Source: Mansonella perstans | Taxonomy: Eukaryota; Nematoda; Chromadorea; Rhabditida; Onchocercidae | Length of the DNA: 64,000 bases | NCBI GenBank assembly: GCA_037074765.1 | Contig: JBAMDO010000014.1 | Location: forward strand, 124,001 to 188,000 | Reading direction: 5' to 3' | In this document: piece after piece, positions 36,901 to 50,865 of the stretch | How the letters are laid out: every line of letters starts with the position of its first letter | How positions within the stretch are numbered: position 1 is the first letter of the stretch | Program-made: the position numbers and the translations under genes | Notes under the pieces: generated by a model | The model's database searches: none | Seen by the model: the letters and a program-made list of their open reading frames with translations, nothing else | Told to the model about the DNA's origin: nothing

Positions 36901-39900
36901 CATTGTGGTCAGTGTAAGTAATGTAGTAATGGTCAATGTTACTCGTGCTGGTGAGGCACGAGGATCGAGCCAAAAGCTCATCCATGAAATGGAAACAAGC
37001 ATTGCTGATGGAAAATATGTTTGTATAACATGAAATAGCATTAATCGTTTCATCACAATCAATCCATGAATACATGACCAATTACCTGACAGAAGTTTAA
37101 TTCTTCTAAGTTATTAATTATTCAATTAAAAGGATCAATAGCAATTTATTGAGAACAAAGAAAAGAAAAAAAACAAACAATAATCTTAAAGTATTCGGTT
37201 AGCTAACTAATCAAATTTTTTTAATCTTAACAATTTATAACGATAACAAAAAAAAACCATTTACTCAATTAAAATTAAATTGGGATTGAACTGAGACTGT
37301 GTGTTTTTCATGATTTGATCAAGTATTAAATTTTAAAATGAAATTTTTTAAACTATTATTTTTAACATATGTACACATTTTTAGTGCAAATGAAGATTCA
37401 AGTAATAATAATAGTTTGCATAATAATTTACAATTACTTAATAGTTTACAAGTAATTAATATTGCTACCGATGATAATGCTATTTTCATAAAAAAATTTC
37501 TAGTATGATAATTTTTGGGAATGAAAAAAAAAGATAAACTACCGGAACCACGAAACATTTGATACGGTGTGAGGCACTTTTCAAATTTTGTATTCGTGAT
37601 AACCATATCGTTGATTTTGATTTCGCTATTGCTTCCGAATGGAAAATATGGTGGATCTTCATGCCATTTTAGAGTTACTAAATTTTCCACATAAGCATCT
37701 GAAAAAATTTGCAAAGATCTATTCCTGATTGTTTTACGTTCAAAATTCTCAGGAATAATCGTTGAAATTAATGAAAAATTACAATTGAATTTGCTTATTC
37801 AGCATATTTCTATATACTGAATAAGCAAAAATGTAATGATGTAATGAAATACTTAAATGCAATTTACTTTGCTTACATATTACAACATAGTATTTGATTA
37901 ATGTATTATAATATAATATTAAGCAATCGAATACGAGTGTGTTGTATAAAATTTCCTATTAATGTATGCATATAATTAAAGTAATAATAATAAGTAATGA
38001 AATTTGAATATATTGTAATATTACATTTCTAATATTTATATAAATAAGAGAGAGGAAGCGGAAAGGAAAAAGAGAGAGAGAGAAGAGAGAAAAATATCAT
38101 GCATGTACAATCATTATTAGATTTACATTTTTCTGTGACAAATGACAAAAATTTCTTAAAATATTTTTGATTTTATTAATTTTATCTCATAAAAAGAAGA
38201 AAGAGCATAAGAGAGAAAAAGAAGAGAGAAGGCGGAGAGAATGAATCAGGAATATATATATATATATATAGTGAGATTTTTTGTTCAAAAAATCATTTTT
38301 TGCAGAAAAAAAAAATTTTTTTAAAAATTATTTAAAAAACTTTTCAAATAGTTTGAATCCATTCATGTCGCTTAGTTTTTTTCTTTTCTAACTTAGACAT
38401 GCGAAAAAAGCAAAATTGACAATTGCATTGAAATTGAGACAATTATATACATTCATTTTTATTGTGATATATCAATTTAAAAATATTTGCTTAGCAAATT
38501 TTTTTGTTTTTTTTTTTTTTTAAACAGAAAACATTTCGATGTTCAATTGGAATTCTCCAATGAAAAGGGAAAAAATAGCCCACAGCTTTGCATAATAATT
38601 GGACATTCTTGTTTATCCATCGGGAATCGTTTTAAATCCATCATACATGATAATGTTACATCCAGTCTGAAAGATTAACATTGAAATTTTCTTTTTTTAT
38701 TTTTTTTTTGTAGATGCGTTCAAATAGAAGAATTTGGCCAATATGATTTCTATCTCATGCGCAGTACTAATATATAAAGTTTGACTTAATGCTGGCACTA
38801 CAAAAAGACTTACCAGATAAAATAAGATTAAGCTTGCTACCTCATAGTTTTAAATATAAGACCATCCGGATAAACGAAGACCATGAAATTTGGTGCTGTC
38901 ACTTCCTGGAGATAGGCAAATTTAGAATTAACAAAATACAAATCTGGCTGCCACAAACGATCCACAATGAATTTATGGGTTACAAGTACTGGATGTGTAC
39001 AATTATGAGCCAAGCGACGATCATACCAGCCTAGGGCAAGATACATGTCAACTTCAAAATCCTGCAAAAAAACTGCATAGTTTGAAAAAAAAAAATCAAA
39101 TTTTTGAAATGCTAAATTTTAACAGAATAAAAACAGAATAAGGATGTAACTCAAGGAATGACGATGTAATTTAAGTTTAATAAATTTAATTAAATTTTGA
39201 TAGACTTAAGTTACATTGTTTTTTGTGGTGTAATTGAATTCCAAAAATAATTCTCAAAAAAAAAGTATTTCCATAGATTGCACATATCTGAAGTCAAATC
39301 AAATTGTCATGCAATGACTAATCTAAAATAAACAATCGAAATTAAATAAATAAATGCAAATTTAAAATTTAAATCTAATCCTGGTAAATAATTTACCATT
39401 GTTTGCGTTCTAAATGACGACATGGATTCGATATATATTGCCACAGATACTACAGTTGTTTTACCTGCAAATTAACCCAGGACTGTCAACAAGATTTTCC
39501 AACCCAATGAAGTGTTCGTTTACATTCGTGCAAATAGATTATTTTGTTTATTTTTGATAATTATTAATGATACCACTAGCGGTAGAATTGAATTATCTCA
39601 GAAATAAAATTTCTGTTAAATTATTATTGGAAATTTTTTTCTTAATTTCAAAATTTTGCAACGAGGAAAAATGAACCTTGAGCTTGATTTGGTGTCATAA
39701 ACATGTTATACCCGTTTTTGACAACACCATTACCAATGATTCGCAATAAACGATCCGCTGGTTCAGACCTAATAAATAAGGAAACATTATAAATTAATAT
39801 GGCAAAGTACGTAAATGCTAGTGATAGTAGGATTTTCTTTTTCATATAAATTTCTTTTTTTTCATATTTTTTTCATATATTATATATATTTTTTCATATA

Positions 39901-42738
39901 AATTTTTTTTTCATTTTTTTTTTTTATTTTTACAAACATTTCATATAAATTGAATGTAGTACTTTTTGTTTTAAGGCTGGTATAATAGATTGTTTTATTG
40001 AAAAATGAATTCCTCAGATGAAAAGTTGGCAAAATAATCAATGGACAAATTAATTTGTTCAAGGAATTCCTCGTTCATGGAAAATAATTGCAATTCCCGT
40101 TCACGATCACGGAGGATTTTCAAGGGATTATCGGTACCTTTCGGTAATGGTTACAACATTTCCTCTAGTGTTCCTCTAATGTAACGCGCGTGCGGTCCTG
40201 GATATCTAGGGGCATCACAGACCTGTTATTGCTCAACTCTATTATAGGTTCGGATCAAGTAACGAATCGATTAAAGCACAGATACAAATAGCATTTTTTT
40301 ACAGTTACATTTACCAGGAATGCCATCGATGGATATATGATAAATGTAAATAGTAATTCATATAGAAGTATTAATTGATTCGCTGCATTGAAAACGTGAA
40401 AAAAAAAAATAATAATTTGAGGAAATTAGAACCAGAGTAAATCATTCGGTTGATTACCAGAATTCCACGATTCGCATATTGTATGTGTATTGAAATTTTT
40501 ATCAAAGGCATTTTTCTTATAAGGATTACCTGGTGGTTCCGAACTGAAAAGGATTATTTGGAAAAATTTTTTTTAAACGAATTTCAGGTTAATAAAATAA
40601 TTATAGAGGGTAAATTTCAATTGACCAATAAAAAACCACTTTTATTATCGTTTATAATTAGAAAAAGTGCGTTTTACATATACGGACATACTTTTAAAAG
40701 GCGTCAATAAAATAGCATCATGAGCATATGTACGCTAGATTTATGCTATTTATCTAAACTTGAAATTAATACAATTTTTTTCGTTACGTTCACAAAGGCA
40801 TTCGTTTTTACATGATCATATTGATGTTAAATTTTATAAGCACTAAACATTTGGCTTAAATTTGATTTACGAATTAGACGTGGTTCGTGTGAACAATCAA
40901 TTTTAGATCTTTTTTGCATATGGTATTAATTTCATTTAAAAATAAATTTTAAAAAAATAAATGTTCAATAAAATTTTTGCAATTTTGAAAATTGAAAAAT
41001 TAATAAGCATAAATGCTTTTTTTTACGTCAAATATTTATCAATATTTAAAAATAATTTGCATTAAAAAGTAATTAATAAAATAAAAAAATTATGTAATAT
41101 AATTATTTCACAACGAAATTTTCTTTTAAAAAAAAAAAAAGGAAAAAAAAAAAGCAAAAAACTAGCCTTCCTTCCAAAAAATTATCTGCTTCACTGTAAT
41201 CATTTTCCTGAAAAAAAAAAGGGGCAAATTGAAAGCATTAATCATACGTCTATATAAAATCAAATTTTCAATATATTACTTTTTTATTCTTACTTTTCTT
41301 CCTTTTATTTTTTTTAAAATTATTTTTAAATTAAACTAAAAGCCTTTTAATTTTAGATTCATGTTATCAGGACTTTTTATAAATCAGTCCTAATTAAGGA
41401 TTGTAAAAAAATGCCGCAGCAGTGTGGTATCTCTTATCTTACTGAGGCTTTGTAGTTTTCATCCGTCTGCAATACTATTTTGAAACTAATGCCATTTTTT
41501 TTCCTTTCCACTTATTGTCATCTTTAAAATGAACACACTCTTGAAAGAAAATTGCCTAAGCATTGAATTTGTTTTTCAAGTATGGGCCAAAAATTAGTTT
41601 TATTGCTCATTTTTCTAATAATTAAATTTTAATCAAAAAAGTGAAAAATAAATTTTTTTTTTTTTGTTGAGTTTTTTATGTTGAAAATCTATTATATGTT
41701 TGTTTTGTTTATTTCTTTATTGATTAAGTTTATTTATTGATTTCCTGCTTTTGTCCTTATTGATTTGTTTATTTATTAATTTATTCCTTTAAAAAATCAT
41801 TTTTAAATTTGTTCACTAATTCCCTGTCCTCTTCGATGCTCCGCCTACTTTTTCTTCTTTCACTTCCTCTTGTTGCTTTTTTTCTTCTCTTCCTTCTTCT
41901 TTCGTTGTTTCTTTTTCTTCCCTTTCTTCTCCTTCTGCTATTGTCTTCCTTTCTCTTCCTCATCTTCCCCTGCTGTTTCTCTTTTTTCTCCTCCTCCTCC
42001 TCCTCCCACTCCTTATTATTTTCATTTCTTCAACGTCTTTTTACCTGCCATGTTGATATGATTGTATGGAGAAAGAATATGGAAAGAAGTGATAGAGCGA
42101 AGAAAAGCGGGAGGAAAAGTGGAGAGAAAGAAAGATAGAGAAAGAAAGAGAGAGAAAAGCGGAGAGAAAAGGAGGGGGAAGAAAGAAAAAGAGAAAAATT
42201 TAATAAATTTTGTTGGATAGTTTTATCTGATCATAATATTACCATGATGAATTAATAAGATTATATAAGTATAACGATTTAATTCTGATTTTTTAATTTT
42301 GTTGTGGAATGATTGTTTTTATTTATAATTACTGTAATATTATGTCTAGATAACATTGGGATACGGTAGTGCTTTTTATTTGTATCATTAATCTCTTTAG
42401 CCTAATAATAGAAGGCTAATTAGAGAGAAGAAATAAATTGGTGAATTAAAAAAGGAAAAAAAATAATTCAAATTTCTCAAATCATTAATTAAAAATCTAT
42501 TATTAGCTTGTATCAAATTAGGGAAACAATTAATTTATTTTATCAAATAGAAAAGAAAGAATAATTTTTTTTTTTTTGGAAAATTTACCTGTTGATATTT
42601 GCTTGTAATAGATTCATTGAAATGTTTATCGTTAGAAAAATTTTCAGAGCCTGACTGGTACTTATTTGTGAAATGTTCTTGTGCCTTACGCAACATTAAT
42701 TTGGCCATAAGTATTATAAGGATGAGAAAAAAATCCAT
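33995..42738 (-). CDS. Cys-loop ligand-gated anion channel (GABA/glycine-type LGC)
   Basis: Exons (minus): 42589-42738, 41163-41207, 40530-40543 (14 nt), 39677-39768, 39397-39464, 38841-39061, 38584-38666, 37543-37698, 36871-37085, 35978-36022, 35401-35523, 35083-35217, 34811-34928, 33995-34083. All phases agree: 517 residues. It begins with a signal peptide (MDFFLILIILMAKLML). The ligand domain contains WYDRRLAHN, DRLWQPDLYFVNSK and the Cys-loop Cys204...Cys218 with 13 residues between. M1 follows RLMLFHVIQTYFPSAMLV. The M1-M2 linker SPARVTLTITTLLTLTT carries the PAR motif of anion-selective channels. M3 is ALIFLVLLEYSFVSYY. The M3-M4 loop is basic and Cys-rich. M4 starts from the canonical IDHYSRVVFPSVFLL. 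The product is a plasma-membrane neurotransmitter receptor subunit; the ligand cannot be inferred. An alternative start at 39845 would read the intron as MKKKILLSLAFTYFAIL, also signal-like. The exons from 39768 down are near certain; the first three are less so. Confidence 0.9.
34090..34230. repeat. Intronic tandem repeat, about 31-bp unit, 4-5 copies
   Basis: TTTAATTACAATTATCTTTTTG plus a variable spacer recurs in the last intron of the channel gene; copies have drifted by a few bases each. Confidence 0.82.
37791..37828. repeat. Perfect 12-bp inverted repeat in an intron
   Basis: TTGCTTATTCAG (37791-37802) pairs exactly with CTGAATAAGCAA (37817-37828). It lies in a channel-gene intron. Confidence 0.85.
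40060..40236 (-). pseudogene. Decayed 18S rRNA fragment inside a channel-gene intron
   Basis: On the minus strand the sequence runs AACAGGTCTGTGATGCCC, AGATATCCAGGACCGCACGC, GCGTTACA, ACCGAAAGG, CCGTGATCGTGAACGGGAAT and then GCAATTATTTTCCATGAACG, AGGAATTCC. In the same order these are hallmark blocks of the 3' part of eukaryotic 18S rRNA, about 180 bases long. There are many substitutions between blocks, and no rRNA on either side. It is therefore a truncated, diverged insertion, not a functional rRNA gene. It lies between the 14-nt micro-exon and the 39677-39768 exon. Confidence 0.9.
41790..42205. repeat. Polypyrimidine tract followed by polypurine tract
   Basis: About 41815-42030 is almost all C and T (TCCTCCTCCTCCTCC near 41990). 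42060-42205 is almost all A and G (GAGAGAAAGAAAGATAGAG). It lies in the first proposed intron of the channel gene. The two halves are partly complementary. The open frames here are low-complexity artefacts. Confidence 0.85.
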
Positions 42739-45335
42739 CACCGCTTTGGGCGTGTCAAGCAAAATACATCATTCATCGTTCCTTTTTCCTTTCACCACTA
42801 CCTGTTTCCTTTTTTCTTTCACCACTACCTGTTATCATTATTAATTAATTAATTAATTAAACATTTAATTTTAAGCACTTCTACAAACAATTTTTCAAAA
42901 AAGTTTCAAACGAGAAAACAGTTGCAATTTATTTCAGATCAAATTGATCATCTGCATCAAATTTCTTTATAATTAATTATTAAATATTAAAATTAATTGT
43001 AAAATATTAGTTGCAATCAGTTAACTCAAATGTCCAAATCATTTAGATTTGAATTTTTTTTTTTTTTTTTAAACCAACATGATCAGCTATATTTTGAAAT
43101 TTTGTATTAAACTAACTGAACTACTTTTATTTTATTTAACACTAATTACACTTTTAAATTAATATCAATAATTTCATTAACAGTAATATTTCATTATTGT
43201 GAAATTCGTAATCTTTTGCCTACGTAATTTCAAATTTTAATTCGCAATAAATCGTCCATTTTCAAATTTAAAAAAAAAAATCATCATTTCTGAAAGCTCA
43301 GATATTTATTCATCAACTTTACAATAGCAATAATTTCAATAGTAGCAAGATTTTTTTTCCTTCCGAAAATTTTCTTGAATATAACTAAACAAAAAGTTTA
43401 CTATTCAAATTTCCTCACTAGATGAATTTAAATGATAAATTTGAATAAATTATGAATGGATGAACGAATTGTGCATGTAACAAAAAATCGATTTTTATTT
43501 CAGAAACTGAAATTTATTTTAATGACTTTCAAAATACACATATCATATCTTATAAAGCTCTATGTAATTTGATATGGTCATTTTTGTTTTTACTTTTAAT
43601 TTAGAATGCTAAAAATTAGACAATGCAAATAATTAAATAATGATATTTACGATAGCTAATTATAATTGCAGTGAGTAAGATATATGTAGAAGATGATTTG
43701 GGTATTTCTGACCATAAAAAGTTATTGTTTTGAAAAATATTGCTTTTTGCTAAGCAAGTGACTTGGCTCATCTCAACAAAAAATGATGAATTTGACAAGT
43801 TATGACACATTTATAAGCAAAATGAGCTATTAATTTGAAAATATCATATAAACTTGTCATCAGTGAAGAATTGTCTGCTAAATATTTTAAAATAAAGCGC
43901 TATCATTTTGTTTGAAATGGCAAAATTTGAAACTGAAGGCCATTGAAGGAAAGGATAATAAATTGAAATGGTCAAATTAAAAAAGACTAAGCTAGATAAC
44001 TAGCTTTTCAAGTAACCATTCTAGCTCGGCATGTAATATATGCAATAAATTTAATTTAGATAAATTCCATATAATGATTAGATTCTATTTATTTTTTTTT
44101 TATTACCAAAGTTATTGTTTTTAGTGTTGTTATTGTTAGCACTGCTTGTTTTAATCACTAAGGCGATATTTAGCTAGAATTGATATAGATCAATAAATAT
44201 TTAAGTTTTATGATTATTTACTTGGCAGAAAAGAAAAAACGAAAAAAGGAAATCATAATTTTTTCTGAAATTTTTTAAAAATTAAACTGAAACAAAAATA
44301 CAAATGAAATTTTGTAAAATTTTTTTCGAAAACAAACAGTGCGAATATTTTTGCACTTAATGAAAGGTAAAAAAAGGAAGCAAAAAAAAATGATAAAAGG
44401 AATAATTTTTTCCAAATTATTAAATATGAACTTAGAAATATGAGAAAAATAAACTTGATAAGACTTACATATGTACACATAATTAAAATATAACAAATAA
44501 AAAGAATGAAGAAGCATAAAGATGTTAGAGTCTTAAATGGAAACTTAAAGCAGATGATCAACAGCATTTTCGATAATTTAATTTATCTTCAAGTGTATAA
44601 TGAAACTAGTTTTAAATATACATTTACATTCAACCAAACTAAAATAATTTTCAAACTTTCGAAGTGCAGTTTGAGTTTTTGAAGTTTTAGTTGATCAATA
44701 GTTCTTGTGGAAAATTCCAACTACACAAATATCAAACGGAACTAATTAATGCAGTAGTAATAATTATTTGCTAGGGTAGGTTTATTGAAGTCATGATAAT
44801 TATTTAAACAACATTTGGATATATTAAGTAGTGAATGTGATAATAATTAAGAAACAACAATATGGAAATAAAACAAATGGATAGATAGAATTAATTATCA
44901 TCTTAAATAGTTATAATTGTAGTATGGAAATAATAGTATGCTAGGATAATTAGAATTATGAGAAAAATTGGCATCACATTGCATGCAAAAAATTAATAGG
45001 AATGAATTGAAATTATGTCGTTATAAAAATGTGTTATGATTAAATACGCGTATTTTTCAGCAAAATCTTATTTTAAATTTAATCAATGAAATCTAATTTA
45101 AATTTAAATTACATGAATAGAGAAAAGGGAAAAAATAGAAAAGTCCTTTTTCAATTAATAATTCCTTCAATCAACACCCTTATTAATTCGCTTCACAAAT
45201 AGTTAACAAGTAAATTAGCTGAATCACAAAATCAATTGGATTTAATTACAAAAATAAAATCTGTAAAATTTACTGCAATCGTACGATGTGAATACAGAAG
45301 CTTTTTTATCATAAGTGATAGAGCGTGTAAGAAAT

Positions 45336-45711
45336 ATGTTATCAGCTCCTGATAATGTAAGTGTTGGTGTTAAATAAAATTTATAAATAATCAAATATTT
45401 TATCTTTTATTGCAATTCTTTGAATATTTCGTTTATATTTGAAATTATTAAATTTTCAAAGTGAAAAAGTAATTAACAATGAATAATTTTCTGCTCGTTT
45501 AACAGGTGCAACAAATTTGTCAACCATTTCAATTGAATCAACAAATGATAGAAGAGGTTTTTATCCATTAACAACACTTGCAAATAAATGTAGAAAAGAA
45601 AAAATGATAAAATGTCCGATAATTTTAATCAATCAATCAGCGAATACTTTTACAATAATAATATCTCAACTTCTACGGCCAGAATTATTCATCATTTCCA
45701 AGCGAAAATAA
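45336..45711 (+). CDS. Weak two-exon candidate, unclassified
   Basis: An ATG at 45336 (MLSAPDN) meets a consensus GTAAGT donor at 45357. A good acceptor (TTTAACAG) opens a block at 45506-45711. In phase with the ATG the second exon gives a short product (VQQICQPFQLNQQMIEEV, stop soon after). In another phase it stays open to a TAA at 45711 and reads ESTNDRRGFYPLTTLANKC. The second reading looks more like protein but would need a different first exon. No family is recognised. Confidence 0.18.
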
Positions 45712-48700
45712 AGTATTTTTTCAATTATTTTTCATATGAATTTTTAGATTTTTAAAAGAAAATTTAATTCTCTTTTACCTTATATATTGAAAACAAATTA
45801 TTTTCTCATTTCAACATCCATTATGTCCATCACTCATCCATTACGCCAGCAGTTTACCGCCAGCAGTTTACCTAATATTCCCTATTCGTTCAATAAGTAA
45901 AGAAAATGAAATAAAAAATAAAAAACAAATAATTATTCACAATTCGTTCGCTTAACTTTCGTTTTAATTCAATCTTTGATTTTAAATTTGAACAATATTT
46001 CAATTTCTCTTAAATTGTAATGCATACTTTAATTATGGCGATTTTTATTCAACAATAAAGTTTTACGTAATTTCAGTAATATTACAGCTTTAGTATTACC
46101 AAATATTAATTTCATCAAAAGCCAAATTTAATTTGAAAATTTTAGACAGACTTAAATTTCCAAAATCATATTCCGTCAAACATTCGTAAAGATGATAATG
46201 AATGATAATGATGGCATAAAACAAGAATCTTGAATTTGTTTTTCCCTTATTAGAAATTGCACTAAAGCAAATGTGCGTGAACTAGAAGAACGGAAAGAAT
46301 GATATATAGAAATTTTAACTTATGTTATATTCTTACTATCATTGATGAATTATGTAAACAGATATTTTAAAAATAAAAAACGAAAAGATCGTTAACATAT
46401 AATATTGTAGTATTTTAAAAGAAGAAAGCTATATTGCAATGCTATCGAAGTATTAATATTTCGACTTTAACAAAAGTTGTGCAGTAATACTGTCAAATAT
46501 TACCAATTGAAAAGCTATACCGTAATGTTCCATAAATAGTACCAATCAAAAATTCATACAGTATATTTTTACCACTAAATTACCATTTGTTACATAAGGG
46601 AAAAAAAAGATCAATTCGAATTGTTTTTATGACTAAATTTTAAAACTAACAAAACAATATCATATGTTTACAATAAGCAAAAGACTACTTTCTCTCAATC
46701 ATTGTCATTCATTTTGCTATCTAACCCTTATAACTACTTAGTTTTAATTTTAAAAGTTGAAAAGTTTAAAAGTATGTGAAAAGTTTTGCATGCTTGGCGC
46801 TTATGTTAATGAGGATAAAAAAAAAAGCAAAGACAAAAAAAACAATCATTTGGAACTAATTAAACCTTGATTTACATTTCTCAAGTTTATTTTTACTTGT
46901 AGTTTTGCATTGTTGACATAAAGCGAAGTTTGTTCATGTTTATTCGCGCTCAATTACATCTGTTATTTCACGTAAGAAAAAAAGGCAGAAACGATCGAAT
47001 AAATAAGTTTGCTTGTAAATGTAAATGGAAAAAAAATTGCCAAAAAAAAAATTTTAATTGACAAAAAAATTCAAGAAACTAATGTGTACCATTTTTTGAA
47101 AAAAAAAGACAATAAAAAGGTCAAATAGTTTGGTGCTGTTAATTGAAAAAGGTCAAATTTGAGGTCGTTCCGCTGAAAGGAGTCAAAATAATTGATATCG
47201 TTGATTTGAACAAATATGTTGAAAAAAGAAGAAAAGATTTTGCAAATAGCAATAAAGGATTGAAAGGCGGTAAACGAATGAGATAAGGATGTAGCATGAA
47301 ATGCGGCAAAATAAAATAGAAGGAATGGCCTATTTGGATGTTAATATACTGGAAGACGATGAGATGAACTGAAGCAAACAAAATCGAATAATTCTTTTTT
47401 AAAGGCCTGTTTTTCGCCTTTTTTTTTTCTTTGCCAGATGATTGACTATTTTTAAAAGCTAAATGATGAAAAGTAAACATTATTTGGAATAAAAAGTAAA
47501 CATTATTTAGAAGCCTTAATCGTATATTGTCTCCAGAGATGCATTTTGAGCGGTGATACTGGCGACATATAAAAATTTTTCACAGAAGTCTCAGGGGCTA
47601 ATTTAGCAACTAAAGCCTCTGTAATCTTGAGACAAATACTAAATTGAGAAATTCAATAAGTCATTTATTAACTGATAGGACATATTTGCCTACCATTTTT
47701 CACTCGTGTCAAAAGGACATTCTGTATGCTGGATGATATTTCTAACAGCTGTATAATTCAAAAGTACGAGACTGTGATAATTATGAAGAGCTGGTTTGTC
47801 AATCTTTTTGGGACATAAATGAGATGATGATTACTTAATGTATTAATGTGTTATAATAATTTATTGCAACTTTTGTTATAATCACTAAAGCTATAATTTT
47901 TAGTGTACAAAATTTCGCATGTAAGAAGTCCAAAATTATGAACTGACATGTATGAATGAATTGTATGCATTATCATTCGAGCAATGAAATGATTTCATTT
48001 ATTTTGAATGCTGAATCATAATTTAAATTAGCAGCATTCCTGAATTGAGTAATCATAACTTAACAATTTCTGAAGTGTAATTTATATCCAGTCTAATAAT
48101 GCTAATTAATTCATGAAACTGTAAAGTTAATTTTGAAATATTAACGGATTCAACTGATGAAACCCATTCGATGCAAATAATGAATTCAAGAAACGAAACT
48201 TACTTCCTGGCATCAAGAAAAACTATGAAACTGTTTTGAAATTTCAGCGAATTAAATGAATGAAACTTCTTTTCGTTATTTTAAAAGAATTCGAATCATG
48301 AAATCCAATTTGAAGTGCTCATAGATATTCAAATAATCGAAACTTTCGATCTGTCAACATTGAAAGGATATAAAATGCTGAAATCAACTTTGTAGTACTA
48401 ATGGACTGAAATGGTGAAACCATAGTGCGATTTGATTCGAAGACTGCAGGTTTGCTATATTTCCAGTTGTTTCGGTTGTTAGTGGCATTTTCGTATTGAT
48501 TTATTCGAAGATGGAGGTTTATGGGTTGGACTAGAATTAGCAAATGAAATTATCAAAAATGACGATTAAAAATGGAAATGATAGGGTTGTACATTTCTTG
48601 TATCTCATGTGGAAAAGATGAAAATTGAAGTTGCAATAAATTTAATATCATCGCAAATGAACATTTAATAATCTACAGCAATTAGAAAAAAAGAAAATAC

Positions 48701-50865
48701 GAAAAAAGCAATTTTAAAAGCTTATCTAATTGTTATAAAAAATTTAAATAAGCAATAATTTGAGAACGGAATGATGAAAAACGACGGAAGCTATGTAATT
48801 GCAATCGAAAATTGAATGAATTATTTCTAAAATATTTCTCACAAAAAGATACGGTAAATTTAAATACAATTTCAACCCATTTTGGATATTAAATTCCCAA
48901 AAAAAGAAATTCTTTGCAATGAACTTGAATGCAAAGAGCCGGAAATATTTCAGTGATTAAAAATGCAATAACGAAATCAATTCTAACGAATGAAAGCTTC
49001 TTTGAAATAATGTTTGATATTTGTGAAAAATATTTTTTTTATTCTATTATGACAATTACACTAATTTTTTTTTGGAAGGGCAAATTAAATCATTTAATGA
49101 GATATATGCATTATTAAATAATTTGAGAGAAATAAAATTGCAGGATAATGGTGACCAAAAAAATTGCACTTTTCTAAATTTCAATTTTATCAAATGCTGA
49201 AAGGAAAAAATCATTTATGGATACAAACAAGAAATAAAATTGTGTTGACAATTTGTTTATTGGAAGAAATCACGATAATGACAAATTTAATATTGCTTGT
49301 TTGATGCATAAAAAGTAAGCAACATTTCAAAACTGAAAATATCACACGTTTATAAAGAATTAATTATGCAAATAACTTAATTGAATTTTCAACTACCCGG
49401 AATAATTTTAAATGAGCAACGGAAATTTGAAGGAAAACGACATTAAGAAAAATGAAATTAGGCTTTTGTTTTGCTCACTTTTACTTTGCACTTATGTTTA
49501 GAAATAATTCACCATTTTAAGTTTCTTGAAAATACAAAAATATTTGTTTATGAATTGACCATGAGGAATGCAAGAGAAAAATATGAGTTAAGAAATTCAA
49601 TTTCAGCGTGCATTTTTTCAAAAAAAAAAGCCTTAAATAATTACGATTATAAACCGAGAAATGGATGTGAAAAATATTCTAGCAAAAAAAACAAATAATA
49701 TTTTGAAAGCTGCGAAATAAAATTTTATTAACAGATAATACATTTACATATCCAATAACAAAATAAATGATGGGCAAATGATAGATGCCACATGTCCAAT
49801 AAGTGAATAAAGAAAAGATAGATAATGGATTTGCACATGAAATAAAAAATATTTGGAAATAAGTAAGAAAAAAAAGCGACTGAAATAAGCTTACCGTAGT
49901 CAACGATGTGATAAATATAAGTCAATTTAAGTTGAACAGTAAAATTGAAGAAATATTTTGCTACTGGTAATTGTTTTTTTTGTCGTCGTAAACAGTAAAT
50001 ACCAATACAATATCCAATAGCCGATTTGATGTTTAGTATTTGTGAGAAAAAGCAGTTGATATACTAAGTAATTTAATTTCAGGTTACACTAATTGTGTAA
50101 TCAATAAAATAATGGCATTTTTTCTTTGCAAAACGGTAGAAAAAAATTTTCGAGGTGAAATTTAATTCATCTTTAGAATAGAAAGAATTTAAAATAAAAC
50201 GAAACTAAAAAACTTGTTATTATATCGCTTGATTGTTTCAAAAGTTGATTATTTTTCCTTTTGGGAGGATAACTTGACCATAAAGTCTGTCTGGTAACTG
50301 CATTTGGCGAAGGGTTTGGATTCATAGGTGTAAATATATTATTATAAAACAATTAGCAGGAAATATAATGGGTAGTATTTCGAAAAATTTTTTTTAAAAT
50401 TAAAAAAATTAAAAGTTATTAAATTCAATTCAAAATTAATTCAGTCGGCCAAATTTGCAAAAAATGTTTTTTTTGTTTCATATAATGAAATAACATGAGT
50501 GAGTTATTTAGTCGAAGAAATGCCGAAATTTCATTTATTTTTTCGTAGCAAAAAAATTTGGAAGTATTTTTTCGTCGTTTTAATGAAATAATTAAAACAT
50601 TAAATTGAAACGCCGACAATCAATTTTTTTTTTCTTTTTTTTAATGAAGAAAAGGCAATTTATGGTTTCAATTATTCGTTGATATATTGTTGGTACTGTT
50701 TTTTTTTTTTTTTTGTTTCACATGATTAATTAATGAATGTATCACTATGGAATAACTCAATTACGTTTCAATGAAATGATAAGCAGAGCAAAAGCATTCA
50801 AAATAATGGCGTACTTTTTTCATGCAAAATGTAAATCCCATTATTTAATAAAAAGTACTATGATA

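Noticed and set aside
40450..40710. Plus-strand open frame of 86 codons
   Set aside because: It overlaps the antisense of the channel micro-exon, has no family resemblance and no splice context.
41781..42138. Open frames rich in Arg/Lys or Phe/Leu/Ser
   Set aside because: They follow from the polypurine/polypyrimidine tract and carry no protein signal.
44253..44567. Hydrophobic minus-strand open frame that could suggest a transmembrane receptor
   Set aside because: Composition is explained by T-rich DNA; no conserved motif, no exon partners.
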